From Lithospermum erythrorhizon (Eukaryota > Streptophyta > Magnoliopsida > Boraginales > Boraginaceae): a stretch of DNA of 64,000 nt. Shown here piece by piece: positions 48,480-59,755 of the stretch. The DNA is taken from positions 1,674,001-1,738,000 of the forward strand of contig JADFUC010002358.1 in NCBI GenBank assembly GCA_019722365.1, written 5' to 3'. The notes beneath the pieces were generated by a model that was not told the DNA's origin, searched no databases, and worked only from the letters and a program-made list of their open reading frames with translations. The translations under genes and the position numbers were made by a program. How positions within the stretch are numbered: the stretch's first letter is position 1; every line of letters begins with the position of its first letter.

Positions 48480-49930
48480 GAGTCGGTCGATGGCTTGTTC
48501 ATGAGAGGAAATGGAGATAAATATAAGAAGAATCAAACTTGGGATTTGGCTAGAAAACTAGCAGGATTCACTTGCAAGTGGATATTCAAGAAGAAAGAAG
48601 GGTTTTAATACTTGAGATGAGGGAGTCGATATAAGCTAGAGTGGTTGCTAGAAATTTCAGTCAAAGGAAGGGAGTTGATTACAATGAGATATTCTCACTT
48701 GTAGTTAGACACACTTCTATCAGAGTGCTTCTTGCTGTAGTTGCACATCAGGATTTGGAGCTCGAGCAGCTACATGTCAAGACAACTTTCTTATATGGAG
48801 AGTTAGATGAAGAGATTTATATGACCCAGCCAGATGGTTTTCAGGAACCCGGAAAGAAAGACTATATTTACAGGTTGAAGAAATCTTTGTATAGTTTTGA
48901 AGCGATTCGAGAAGCGGTGGTACAAGAGATTTGATAGCTACATGATGGAAATTTGGTAGAAATTCCAAATGATAGTTGTTTTTTACTACAATAAGGTTAG
49001 TGATGGTTCCCTTATCTCTTAGTTCTATATGTTGATGATATGTTGATAGGCGTAATTGAAAAGTCGATATTCAGTGAAGGGTTTACTTAGTCTTTGAGTT
49101 TGATAGCAAGGATTTGGAGTATTTGAAAATTTTGGGTATGGAGATATTTAGAGATAGAAGTCAGAAGAAGTTTTTCTTATCACAAAAAGACTATGTTGAG
49201 AAGGTTCTATCCAGATTTGGTATGGCTATTGCTAAACCAATTGAAACTCCTAATTCTTCAAATGTGCATCTGTCTGTTGCATTTGCATGTAAAGCATCTG
49301 CTGAGAAGGTATACATGGAACACATACCTTATACTTTTGAAATGCGGTTGGGATTTGATATGCTGTATAGTCTGTATTGGGCACGATCTTGCGCATGCGA
49401 TTAGTGTTGTCGATGAGTTCGTAAGGCGACCACGGAAAAAAAGAACATTGGCGGGGTTGTGAGAGGATTTTTTAAGCTATCTTAGAGGTACGATATTGGT
49501 CTTTGTTATGGTGGTGATAGTCGGTGTTTAATTTCTGGATACTTTCAAGAATTTCAAAAACTATCTTTGAGGAGATGTGGCAAGGCAATTTGAAAGATGC
49601 CATGAAATTTGGTTATGTAATTTACTGCATTAAATTGTGAGTTTACAATTTGATAGATTTGGAGGCCTACTTATTTCTTGATCCCACTTGGTGAGCTCAC
49701 CATCTACTACTAAAGGCGGAGTATGCCAAAATTTGCTAAGGGAGGATATAAAATTTGAGAGGACTAGTTACCTATGCAGAGGGCTCATCGGGTTGTAGTA
49801 TTTGTAGCAGTTTGAGTGCAATATGCTTAACCAAGGATCAGGTTCATCATGAGAGGACGAAGCACATTGATGTGCGATATCATTTTTTGAGAGGTGAGAA
49901 GAGAATTAAGGTAAAAAAGTGAATGCTAGG
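48480..49930 (+). pseudogene. Copia reverse transcriptase and RNase H remnant (host element)
   Basis: NQTWDLARKLAGFTCKWIFK, VARNFSQRKGVDYNEIFSLV, RHTSIRVLLAVVAHQDLELE and FLYGELDEEIYMTQPDGFQE are RVT_2 blocks in order. LYVDDMLIG follows around 49030. The connection region ILGMEIFRDRSQKKFFLSQK is at 49120, and the RNase H end is KDQVHHERTKHIDVRYHFLR near 49835. The open frames 48641-48934 and 49114-49404 are pieces of it. It is interrupted by stops. Confidence 0.88.
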
Positions 49931-50192
49931 ATAGCACAGTGATATGTTTGAGTAAGTTCCATAGCAAGTTTGACATTATGCGAGCTTGCTAAAGATTCGA
50001 GTTGTTAGTTGTTAGGCTGGCGGGGAAAACATCGAGGCGAGCCACATCATGTCACGGTACGTGCACTGCATACATTCACTATAAGGCATATGCGAATGCT
50101 TGTCGGTACATCGGTGCATTTCTACGAGCATTCGATGTTGGCAAAGGTTTTTTACGTTATCTGTGAAGGCGATTCAAGTCAATGTGGAGATT

Positions 50193-51590
50193 TGTTAAAG
50201 GTGGCTTGAATCGAGATTTAGCATCATTTGAAGCGGCGAGAGGAGATCGGGACCGTCGGTGAGCCCGACCAGTGAAGGAATTAGAGTGCAAATATTCGAA
50301 TATTACAATAAATAATATTGCATGCCAGGATTCTTTAGTTGTTCTAATGTCAATACTACACTAATTTAATTATCAGAGACTTACATTGCGCAGCGGATTA
50401 ACAACAATGTTTTCTTTCACGAAGACCCTTGATCCAATTTCTCTGGCGCTACAGGCGGTAGTGAGGTGTAAATGATCCACACCAAGAGAGGTTAAATCCG
50501 CCCCCAGGTTTGCTAGAACAACTGAGGGGGTGGATGATAAAAGCTAAGCAAAAACCAAGCTTCAAACTTGAAGATGGTTCGGCCACTTCCTAGGGGGGAG
50601 GGGAGGGGCATCGACTTTTCTCTTTTGGGGTTAGGGTTTGTGTGATTTTTTAGTTTATCACAGAGACCCTTATGATAACCTCAAATATATAGAGTTATAT
50701 TTAACCTAAACCCGGCTTTGATAGCTATTGAGTCATTAACTTGAACTCCTTTAATTAATTTATCAAGTTATTAATAATGAGTCATCTAATTTATTAAGTA
50801 AGCTTAACAAGACAATTAGTTCGGACTCATCAAATATTAATAATACACGCATGGTATTAATTTCCCGATCCCGGGGAATTAAGTTGATTACAATCAATTA
50901 CCCGATTAAGAAGCGTGGTTTAATTTCATACATGAAATATAATTTAACATTAGTTGTATAATAATATATTTGACCAATAATATTATTTTTAACGGTTAGC
51001 TTACATGGGATCTAGCGATAAAACCTTTTATTATTCTCAGTACCTGAGCTAGTAATTACAATTTTATCATTGAACATTTAATTTAGTAATCACATTTAAC
51101 TAAGCTAGTAAATGAATTATTTACAAAATTATCGCTAAACTGACATGGTAGGTGAAACCAATATTCATTGATTTCCAACACCAGAGTCCGACCGAAAATC
51201 AGACCAGATCAGGTAGATTAGGGCGAATTAAGGAACCGGTCCGACATAAGTTATTTTAGCGGCAACAATTTAGTATAAATCTTGCATGGCCATTGAATCA
51301 TTGTAAAAACATCGATATAAGGAAAACTATATACTTCTTGTTTAGGGTTATAAAATAGTTTTAGCGCTTAAAGCTATTAAATTGTATAATTTGCAGCGTG
51401 AGAATATATAGTGTTCTTCAAATCGCAATACGTTTCTTTCCCATTATAGTAGAGAAACTTTAAATTGGCTCTGTCCTTGGATTAGTCCTAACACATCGTT
51501 AGGAATATCACGTTAAATATCTTATGTTATTTACTTTTTTCTATAACTTTTATGTAATTCCGTGATCCTAGATTCACATATATTATAACA
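50193..51590 (+). repeat. 3' LTR of the host Copia element, split by a solo LTR
   Basis: Starts TGTTAAAGGTGG just after the purine-rich AATGTGGAGATT and ends ATATTATAACA at 51590. Removing 50273-51180 leaves about 490 bp that matches the 481-bp 5' LTR. Confidence 0.82.
50273..51180 (+). mobile_element. Solo LTR inserted in the 3' LTR
   Basis: About 908 bp starting TGAAGGAATTAG and ending GATTTCCAACA. TCCAACA is the usual end of a Copia LTR before a TGGTATCAGAGC primer site. CCAG (or ACCAG, one base ambiguous) flanks both ends, giving a 4-5 bp target duplication, and the 5' LTR shows the uninterrupted site GACCGGAGCCC. No internal region is left, as after LTR-LTR recombination. Confidence 0.72.
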
Positions 51591-51595
51591 GGACA

Positions 51596-52425
51596 TATAG
51601 AATCACAATGTCATGTTGTCATTGAGATTAAACTAATTTACTTTATCTTGACTTTGAGTTATCTTGAGTGACAAAGAAGTTCATCTAGATAAAAACACAA
51701 TGTCAATGCCTGCCCATCCAATGGTTTTTCATTTTGTTCATTGATAACAACACTACATTTATAATAATAGTGTAAACGTATATAAAAAACCTGAAGAGAT
51801 GAAGTAGGAAAATTATTACGGAAATATAATGGTTTGACTCATGAATATTGACAAGTGATGATATTTCTATATATACTTATAGATACTATATGTGATCTTC
51901 AATATACTCATTAAATGATACAATCCTTCTCAATTAAACAACATTATATATTTTTGGTAACTATTAGATATGTATAATATATTTACTATAATTATATAAT
52001 CACAATAATATCAAATCATCATTCTATATTTGATCTGACAGGATATGTCAATAAGAATTTCAGTTAATAATATCTATAATAATCTCTCTCAATTCCTTGT
52101 ACAATAATACAAAGATGTAATTCTTTAAAATACGACGTCATAGTGAACAAAGGTACCAAAATTAAAACTCTAAAATGAAGAGCGGCAACTGAGCAAAACA
52201 CTTTTTTTTTATCATATTCAAATAATTCAATTCTCGCCATAAATGAATCTTTCGAGGAAGAAAAAGCAACATATGTTTGACAAAAAAATCTTACACGGAA
52301 CAATGTCAAACAGTAATAAGTACATAGTAACCCGTTACGTTGTAAACAATTCTTAGAAGAATACGTTAAACAATTATTTTAAACATGAAGAGATCGAATA
52401 ACTTATGAAAGTCCTATTATTATAC
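51596..52425. other. Intergenic, no gene seen
   Basis: AT-rich spacer between the Copia element and the minus-strand small gene. It should contain that gene's 3' UTR near 52300-52425. Confidence 0.4.
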
Positions 52426-52833
52426 TTATTCAGGAATGCTCTGCAACACTGGATTCCAAGACCCTCCATTTCTAAGCTTAGGTTGACAACTTGCTCTCAA
52501 CATTTGCCTTTTCCTCATAACATTCAACCTTTGCTCCAACGATACCGATGGATGAGATTGCCCAGAAACACTACAATTGTTGTTGTTAACATTGCCCCCA
52601 TCTTTTACAAGTTCAAGAACTTGTTTAAGATCTTCCTTCTTCATTACAATCTTCATTCTCCTAGTACCATCTTGAGCATCCGTGTGATAAACGACGCCGT
52701 TTGAATTCACTTGAGAAATGGCTTCAAGAATGTTGTTCATCATTGATTTTTGGTTTCGTGATTTCGAACGTTTGAATTGTTCACTTCTTGGTGAACTTGG
52801 AGACTTGTCTTCAACATACCTCGACGATTCCAT
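52426..52833 (-). CDS. Small plant protein of unknown function (RRMKIVMKKEDLKQVLELV motif)
   Basis: Intronless, 135 aa, starting MESSRYVEDKSPSSPRSEQF. A basic, serine-rich N-terminus (SEQFKRSKSRNQKS) is followed by MNNILEAISQVNS, then TRRMKIVMKKEDLKQVLELV and a tail with LEQRLNVMRKRQMLRASC. The MKIV..K.DL...L.L segment resembles the C-terminal R-KIV-TK-EL-LL motif of plant DUF4228/PADRE-like small proteins, but the characteristic N-terminal MGN and PADRE core are missing. I place it there only loosely. There is no signal peptide, membrane helix or catalytic motif. The frame is clean and its codon use looks genic. Confidence 0.68.
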   Translation of the reverse strand: MESSRYVEDKSPSSPRSEQFKRSKSRNQKSMMNNILEAISQVNSNGVVYHTDAQDGTRRMKIVMKKEDLKQVLELVKDGGNVNNNNCSVSGQSHPSVSLEQRLNVMRKRQMLRASCQPKLRNGGSWNPVLQSIPE

Positions 52834-52839
52834 GCTTTC

Positions 52840-55490
52840 TTCAAGATGTGTAAATTTCCTTAAATTTGTATGTGATCCAATTCTATATGTTTATATATGT
52901 TGTAGTGAGTTATTATTGTACAATAATGTTATTATTAGCAGCGTAACGTTTTATAGAGATGGTAGAAAGCAGTAGGAACAACGAATTCCATATATTTTAT
53001 TTATAATCATTTGTTCGTTTGCTAATCATGAGCAACTAGTTTAGTATTCTATGTTATTTTGTGTGTAGTACGAATCATTGATAAATGATGAGGAATCGGA
53101 ATTCCAGATGAGATTTGACTTTGGGAGGGAATAATTATGTGTTGAATATTCTAGAAAACACCAATTAAAATGAAGAATGTTCACATTACATACGAAGCTC
53201 ACATTTGTATTGAAAAGATAAAGAAAATGCATGTTTTATAAATTTTGCCAGCAAGCAAGACTATGTGTTGCTTACCAGTCTAGTCTACACGTAGATAAGA
53301 TAAACACTGACAAACACTAGATGATCCTAAATCAAAACGTCGGATGATTGAATTTACCGATTGTTGAATATTTTTTGCCTTCATTAAAAGAAAACAAAGG
53401 AAAGGAATAATAATAAATGTATGCTCTCTTGTGATTGAGGTGAATATAATTTAATTAATACTAGTATAATAAGTGGAAAAGGGAAGATTATGATATATAA
53501 AGTATAAAAACCTAGTCTGTAGGAGGTTAGGAATCATGAAATTGTGTATAATTATATCAGCTGGACAAGGTTGCCAATGACAAGGATATTATTAAGCCGG
53601 TGATAATTAATTATTCTTCCTAAATTTGGTTGTAGACTTGTAATATATACTGTATGTATTATGTATATTGCACATGCATGTATAGCTTTAACTGGGTTCA
53701 ATTTGCATGGCCTCAATTATTATTTCTGGTAAGCAATTTAGTTGTCAACGAATTATTTGATTCTCGGCAGCAACTCAATGATGATTTATGAGATAGAGCT
53801 TATTATAAATGAACACCAACTGCAACTCTATTGGCATCCGAGTTGTATTGAGCAGATTTTATTGCTCGATACCTAAAAGAACTTAGTCATTATCCTACTC
53901 GATAAAGGTCGATTTGTCTAGTCGAATAATCTAACCTTACCCGACTCATTAATAACAATAATACAAATATGATTTTAGTTTTTACTTGCCTTTGGATTCA
54001 ATAATCACATCCTTTGTGGTTCAGCATACCTGATCATTAGAAAGAGTAATGAAGGGATACATCACAATAGGAGGTTTAGTGATCGGTGTCCATTGTCCAA
54101 TGTCTTGTAAGGAGTCCATCCACATTATAATGTGACTCACACAATTGAAATCTGAATTTTGGTTCCAAATCCTGAATCATTAATTAATTACACCTGTTGT
54201 GCTTGAAATTGATGCTTCTACTCATTACAGCAAGAGTATTGCCAGCAGTAAGTATCTATGCTTCACCAAAAGTGTCGTTTTTCCATGTGAACTCTGCCCA
54301 TGAAAAATTAAAAAAAATGAATGCACATGGTGTACACTAGTTAGTACACAACAATCTCAACAATTGATGGATTACTATTTACTTCACCAAGCATGTCTCA
54401 CATTTTACTATTGCACCTCAGAGGCTCACACTAGTGTTGTTCCAGTAACTTGTAAATTGTAACCTAGGCGTAAATACAGAACTCGCCGTGATAGTATCTA
54501 GTGAAGACGTTCAATATCATAATCGACCCGACCTAAGCTCAAAAAGTGTGCCTATTGGTAATAGATAAGTTTTATTAACTGATCTTTCGATACATTTATA
54601 TAAACACACATTGCAACATTGTACAAAATTACAATGGCAAGGAAGGATGACACAAGCCCACCATAATTGAATAACACAACACAGTTTCATCAGTTAGGAT
54701 CCATTTAAATTTAGTATTTGCATAGAGATCTGCAATTAGTCAATATTCTACAGTACTATAGTAAGGACTAAGGAGTATTACATTTGTTTATAACAGAAAA
54801 AACATTGCTCAACATCACTGATCATATATGTCTACATTATTTTAAGTTTAAAACCCAATAACCACGGCGTTAATGTTGGTAAAGACCAAACAAATAAACC
54901 AGGTTAATGCTGGTAAAGACCAACATCACCCTAGATTTGATCCAGAACAAAGTTTAACACACAATAAAAACCTATTAACATGTGATGTTGAGTAGTTTAA
55001 AACAAATGTTGCTGCCATGTTCACTTATTAAAACATTTTGTGTATCATCAATAATTAAAATACTATTAGAATCCTATTACAGCAGTTATCATAGCAAGTA
55101 CAGGTGCATCCAGCCTGGTTACTATCATCACAATCACACAGAATATACTTTCTCAAATCCAATTGCACATCGATATTACACAACTATGTGGACTGAATCA
55201 AATCTGTCGTATCGTCCATTCACTCTAGAGTTCAACAAGAAACTGAAAATGAAAATGACTGAGAATACAATTATAATAGTGTAATTAGTTAGAAGGATAG
55301 CCAAAATTTCTCATACAGCATTATGAATACAATTCATTCACAATTCAAGCAACATCAACAATCACCTTCTGTAAAAGCAAGAATCTTTAATCTAAAACAC
55401 AACAATAAACCATAAATTAAATCCAACAAAAACAGGGAACACGACATTAACCATAAAAAAGAAATTGAACCTCTGTGATTCATAGTTTTA
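52840..55490. other. Intergenic between two minus-strand genes, no gene seen
   Basis: Contains the promoter of the 52426-52833 gene (about 52840-53300) and, at the other end, the 3' UTR of SMT2. In between no exon was recognised; the frame 54982-55284 is not homologous to anything I know. Confidence 0.42.
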
Positions 55491-56812
55491 CTAATTTCCA
55501 GGTTTTCTGCAAAGAATCATATGCATAGGGGTGAAAATCCCAGTTTCGCCGCCTTTAGTCAAGTGATCAGCAGTGACAAACAACATCTCATGAACATCGA
55601 CAACCCCTTTTGGAGCAATTCCAAGCCAAGCAAGAACAGTGACAACAATGTGGTTCCTCCAGTAAGCAATTCTCCCCATCTTCAATCTACTCCACCACGG
55701 ATTCGCTGGTGGCTTAGCCAAGTCCTTCTCTTTCACAACTTCAAACCCAACTTTCCTAGCAACTTCAGCAATGTCCTTGTAGCTCCTCAACCCAGGAAGC
55801 GCATCGCCACGCTCAATCCCCTGAATAATCTCAACATGTTCCGGATCATCTTCATTGAACAATTCAGTAGTGACCCATTCATAAGAAACATATAAAGATC
55901 CAGGCTTTAACACTCTATAGATCTCAGAGTACACTTCTTCAAGCTTTGGAGCATGACATGTTGCTTCAATTGAATAAGCCCCATCAAAACTATTATCTTG
56001 AAAAGGCATTTCAAGAAAATTCCCACAAACCACTTCACATTGCTTGTCCAGGCCCGCTTTCTTGTTATGAATCCTGGCCCGATTCACCTGCAGTAATGGA
56101 TTAGTCTTGTTCTACATTTTCATAAACGAAAAATGACATCGTAGTTATAACTTATATATAATTTCTACATTAAAAATAAAATAAAAATTATGATTAAATG
56201 TATATTTTACGGTTGTCCAAAAATATAAATTTTATAAAGTACAATTCGAACACGGATTACTAATGTGCCAAAAACTTAAATTTTACAAAGTATAATTCGA
56301 ACAAGCACTACTAATATCCTAAATGCGAGCCGGTTCACCTGGTACTCATTAATAGTGATTCCGACAACATTGGCACCAGAGTGAGCAGCAATAGCACGCA
56401 TCGGGCCACCAACTCCACATCCAGCATCCAATATTCGGGCTCCGGGCTTGACTTCAAGAAAGTCAACGGCCCTTTGTTCATGGAGTTTAGTAGCTTCATG
56501 GTTTGACTTTCCGGGAATGGAGGGAGAAAAATGGAAGGATTGACCCCAACCCCATTCGTAGATATCAGTAACGAGGTTGTAAAAAGTGTCCACAAAAGCA
56601 GGGACATTTTCGGTTGTTTCGATTTCTTTGGGTTTAAGGAAAAAGGACCAGTATTTTTTGTAATTTTCTTGGACGTTGTCTTTGGAGATGGAGCCGCCGG
56701 AGAGGTCGACGGCGCGTTTGCCCTTTTGTTCGGCGCCGCCGAGGATGCAGACGAACCAGTAGAGGCCGCCGCCGAGAACAGCGGCGGTGAAGAAGAGAGT
56801 GAGGGAGTCCAT
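55491..56812 (-). CDS. SMT2: 24-methylenesterol C-methyltransferase 2 (sterol side-chain methylation)
   Basis: Two exons on minus, 56812-56339 and 56087-55491, phase 0, 356 aa (Arabidopsis SMT2 is about 361). It transfers a second methyl from S-adenosylmethionine to the 24-methylene side chain, leading to sitosterol and stigmasterol; family members act at the ER. The start MDSLTLFFTAAVLGGGLYWF is the conserved N-terminal membrane anchor; an upstream in-frame ATG at 56932 would add 40 proline-rich residues and is rejected. Sterol-binding YEWGWGQSFHFSPS; SAM motif ILDAGCGVGGPMRAIA; sterol block GAYSIEATCHAPKLEEVY; YVSYEWVTTELF; end GIFTPMHMILCRKPGN. SMT1 lacks this N-terminal anchor, so SMT2/3 is favoured. 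Unusual: a 248-bp class intron (56088-56338) sits between NEYQ and VNRARIHNKK, where the SMT2 genes I recall have none. Confidence 0.95.
56218..56319. repeat. 51-bp tandem duplication inside the SMT2 intron
   Basis: Two imperfect copies, 56218-56268 and 56269-56319. Each runs CAAAAA..TAAATTTTA-AAAGTA, then AATTCGAACA and TACTAAT. They fill much of the 251-bp intron. Confidence 0.8.
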
Positions 56813-56836
56813 GGTGTGTTTCGAGGAGGAGAGGAG

Positions 56837-56851
56837 GGGGGGGGGGGGGGT
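56837..56851 (-). other. Homopolymer C/G tract in the SMT2 leader
   Basis: A run of about 14 G on the plus strand (C on the transcript) 25-40 bases before the SMT2 start codon, next to a GA-rich block. Its length may be inaccurate in the assembly; it lies in the 5' UTR, so the protein is not affected. Confidence 0.6.
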
Positions 56852-56939
56852 GTTGATGAATAAAAATGTGAGATTTGGTTTAGTATTAGGACAAGTATTG
56901 ATGAGACTCTTAACTAATAAATAAGTACTCACTAGTTCC

Positions 56940-58260
56940 TAAATAATTGTCCAAAAATTTTCAATCTATTAATTGATTTATATAATTTAGTTTAAATCAA
57001 AATGATAATATTAATAATAAATTAAAATTTCAATACATTAAATTTAGAAAGTAGATAATATTTTAGGGATGTATTATTTGATATTTCAGGAAATTCCACT
57101 TTAAATGAGGAATTTTACTAAAATATGTGAAAAGTTGAATAAGTAGTTTAAAAGGGGATGGAGGAAATGGTATTTACTATTTAAAATTTCAAATTAATTG
57201 TTTTTACCGTTTTAATCTGATTTTAATTATCAATTATTTTTATATCGTTATGAAAATTACAAAAAAAAAAACCATTATAAAAATATTTTTAAAAATAAAT
57301 TTAATGATATTAATTTTATATTTTTTATTATTGAATAAAAAATAATTTATGGTCGAAAGTTTTATCTGAGAAATAAAATGATTAATTTGAAGTTGAGGGA
57401 GTATTTACTGTAAATGCTGTGTGATGGTTACCTTTTATATCTTTTGGTAATGCATACTGCATAGGTCAATATGTTAAGCAATAAAATATCTTTATTATGG
57501 GGAGAGATTTAACATACATTTGTCTACTTGTTGCATTTAATAACATTTCATTTGTCTACCTACTGCACTTGATGTTAGAAGAATCAACCAGATTCGGAAT
57601 TACAAAATAATGTATTATCTCTTAATTTAAGTAGTTATGATTACATGAAAAATTATTTTACTTTTGGAAATCAGACTCCTAAAAAATCTTAGATACTTGA
57701 GGTTTCTTTACGAGTTAGTCCACCAAATCTATAAATTCTGGGTCTGGGGCTTTACATAACACCAAACTGATCCTTGTAACTTGTAAGTTGAATTATGTAC
57801 ATTTACCTACCCAAAATACTCTTGGTGCTCTTGTAGTAAAGTCCAATGGAATTAATTTTCTGGAGGCTATCTAGTATAATGGTAGGTGAGGACTGAGGTG
57901 CTGAGATTTTCCTTTGGCCTTATTTGTGAGACTGAAGCTGGACCAGGGGTGTACAGTTTCATCCAAGTAAGGACAGAACAGTTGTTCATAGACCAGGTGG
58001 GGACGTTGGGTACTTGGGTTAATGGCCATAATATTATACTGTATTATAATCAAATATATTCGACCCCTATCCCGTTTAGACGAGGGAATAGGCAATAATA
58101 AGTCATGTTGTTGTAGTATAATCCAACTATATTAATATTTGGAAATCATCCAAATTACTCTTACTTAAAATCTTTGTGTTCAGCGTGAAAAATGCAAAAT
58201 AAACTCAATAAGGTTAAATAATTGCAAAAATGAATACTCGATAGTCTGAGGTGAAAGAGA
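56940..58260. other. Intergenic, SMT2 promoter side
   Basis: AT-rich spacer with no exon seen. The stretch around 57870-57890 (CTAGTATAATGGTAGG) resembles a tRNA or SINE A box but no B box follows, so no RNA gene is called. Confidence 0.4.
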
Positions 58261-58303
58261 CTTATGAGTGTGAAGGAGAAGTAAAAGAAAACGAAAGCCG
58301 ATT

Positions 58304-58714
58304 GTGGACATCATTGCTTTACTCGACCCACTCACAGAAGCCACTCTTAACGTTCACTTGCCATTTAATTCTTGTGATCTATCAACATGGAAATGTTCAA
58401 TAGTCAGTGATATGGCAGATTTTGACGAGTGGGTTGAGGGCGAGTTACCTCAAAAATGCTTATATATTTTCGCTAATTATTGTTGGGGATCAAATATAAG
58501 TGTTTCGTCGCTTTTTGTAGTTTACATGCGAGGGGCTTTGATAGTTTTTGGTAGGATTAGCGGGAGGGTCGTGGGTATGGTCGCTTCCTCGGGCCCTATT
58601 TATCTTATTTCTGGGCCACAGTATTATTACTGGTTTGTTAGATACCTTGTAGGATTCCATGATGTCGAGGAGTCTCGGCGTGTTCGGATCTCCCAGAAGC
58701 GTGAAATTCGATAG
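58304..58714 (+). other. Long open frame of unclear status
   Basis: 136 codons from MDIIALLDPLTEATLNVHLP to VRISQKREIR. It has a hydrophobic middle (GRVVGMVASSGPIYLISG). It is longer than chance frames usual in this DNA, but I recognise no domain and see no splice or promoter context. It could be a transposon fragment, an orphan exon or chance. Confidence 0.2.
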
Positions 58715-58948
58715 TCATTTCCAGAAATGATAAAGTTAGAGCATCAAAGAATATTAGACTTACTTATTGTTTGTGTGTAAAAAGAAATCACGTGCAGCGA
58801 AAGAAATAAATGAAGGGTAGTTATAGAATAGAAAATTCACTCTGGTATTACGTGTAAGCGTCTCGAGAGGACAAAGAACTCCCTGTTGTGTCTTATTCTA
58901 TTGGCTGAGCGTTGGCCCGATAGAAAAGCTATTTATATCCGTAAGTAA

Positions 58949-59052
58949 TGTGAAAAATGTGCACATGAAACTCAATTTTCCATTGCTTTTGCTCCAAGGG
59001 TGTGAAAAATGTGCACATGAAACTCAATTGTCCATTGCTTTTGTTCCAGTGA
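58949..59052. repeat. 52-bp tandem duplication
   Basis: Two nearly identical copies, 58949-59000 and 59001-59052, starting TGTGAAAAATGTGCACATG, with only about four differences. A recent local duplication in non-coding DNA. Confidence 0.85.
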
Positions 59053-59755
59053 TCATTTTATGTACAGGTTCCTTATGTTGCATCTATTTCCTGGCTGATC
59101 CAGCAATTAGCTTTCAACGTTATTGCACATTCTTCTGCAGCTGATGGCTTTGATTGCAAGCATACCAGCGGACTGGCTCGCCGCTAGGGATCATGCTGGA
59201 TTTAGAAATGATTTGGAGGAGTAAAGTTGATTTACTCCCTAGTACAGTATACTTTCTCCTCAGTAAATTTTATATGGAACCAGTTTGTTGCACTGGTTCT
59301 TAATTGGAAGGGTCTGAGTAAACATATGGCTGAGTAAACATATGGCTAGTGTGGCCATGTATTAATAAATAAATCAGCTCTGTTCTTCCAGATAATAATT
59401 GATTGATGCTCTTGATTAATGACAGTGTTATATTACTCGACCGCTATGAAAAAATAGGTGAAATTGAAAAGCATCACTTGAAACTCAGCTCCTAATGAAA
59501 CCAGTTTGACACTAACGTTTGTATTCATCTGAGTAGTCTAATCATATCTAGTTCATTAGAAGGTAATAAAACTAAATCTGTAATCAAAATTTCATGCAAT
59601 GCCATACATAGCAGGTATCATATGATAGTACAATTGTTACATTAGCCATGCCAACGATTTTGAGCAATGCAAAACGCTTGCTCGATAGTATATACTGTAC
59701 AGTGCAACTCAAAAACTCGATGGGAATGAATGTAAGAATGGTTTCGTATCTAGAG

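Larger units (their letters stand above)
41875..51590 (+). mobile_element. Full-length decayed Copia retrotransposon with nested insertions
   Basis: The 5' LTR is 41875-42355 and the 3' LTR 50193-51590, the latter interrupted by a solo LTR. Both ends are flanked by GGACA (41870-41874 and 51591-51595), a perfect 5-bp target duplication. A primer-binding site follows the 5' LTR. A gag start, gag-pre-integrase, integrase, reverse transcriptase and RNase H appear in order on the plus strand, with many stops and frameshifts. Integrase before reverse transcriptase is the Copia order. A second Copia of the SIRE type lies between gag and integrase. The first LTR base pair is TA instead of TG, further decay. 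It cannot be autonomous. Confidence 0.88.

Noticed and set aside
55521..55895. 124-codon plus-strand frame
   Set aside because: Antisense shadow of SMT2 exon 2.
56813..56932. Upstream in-frame ATG extending SMT2 by 40 residues
   Set aside because: The extension is proline-rich leader sequence including a C homopolymer; the family begins at MDSLTLFF.
57870..57900. tRNA-like A-box text CTAGTATAATGGTAGG
   Set aside because: No B box or cloverleaf could be formed downstream, so no tRNA is called.
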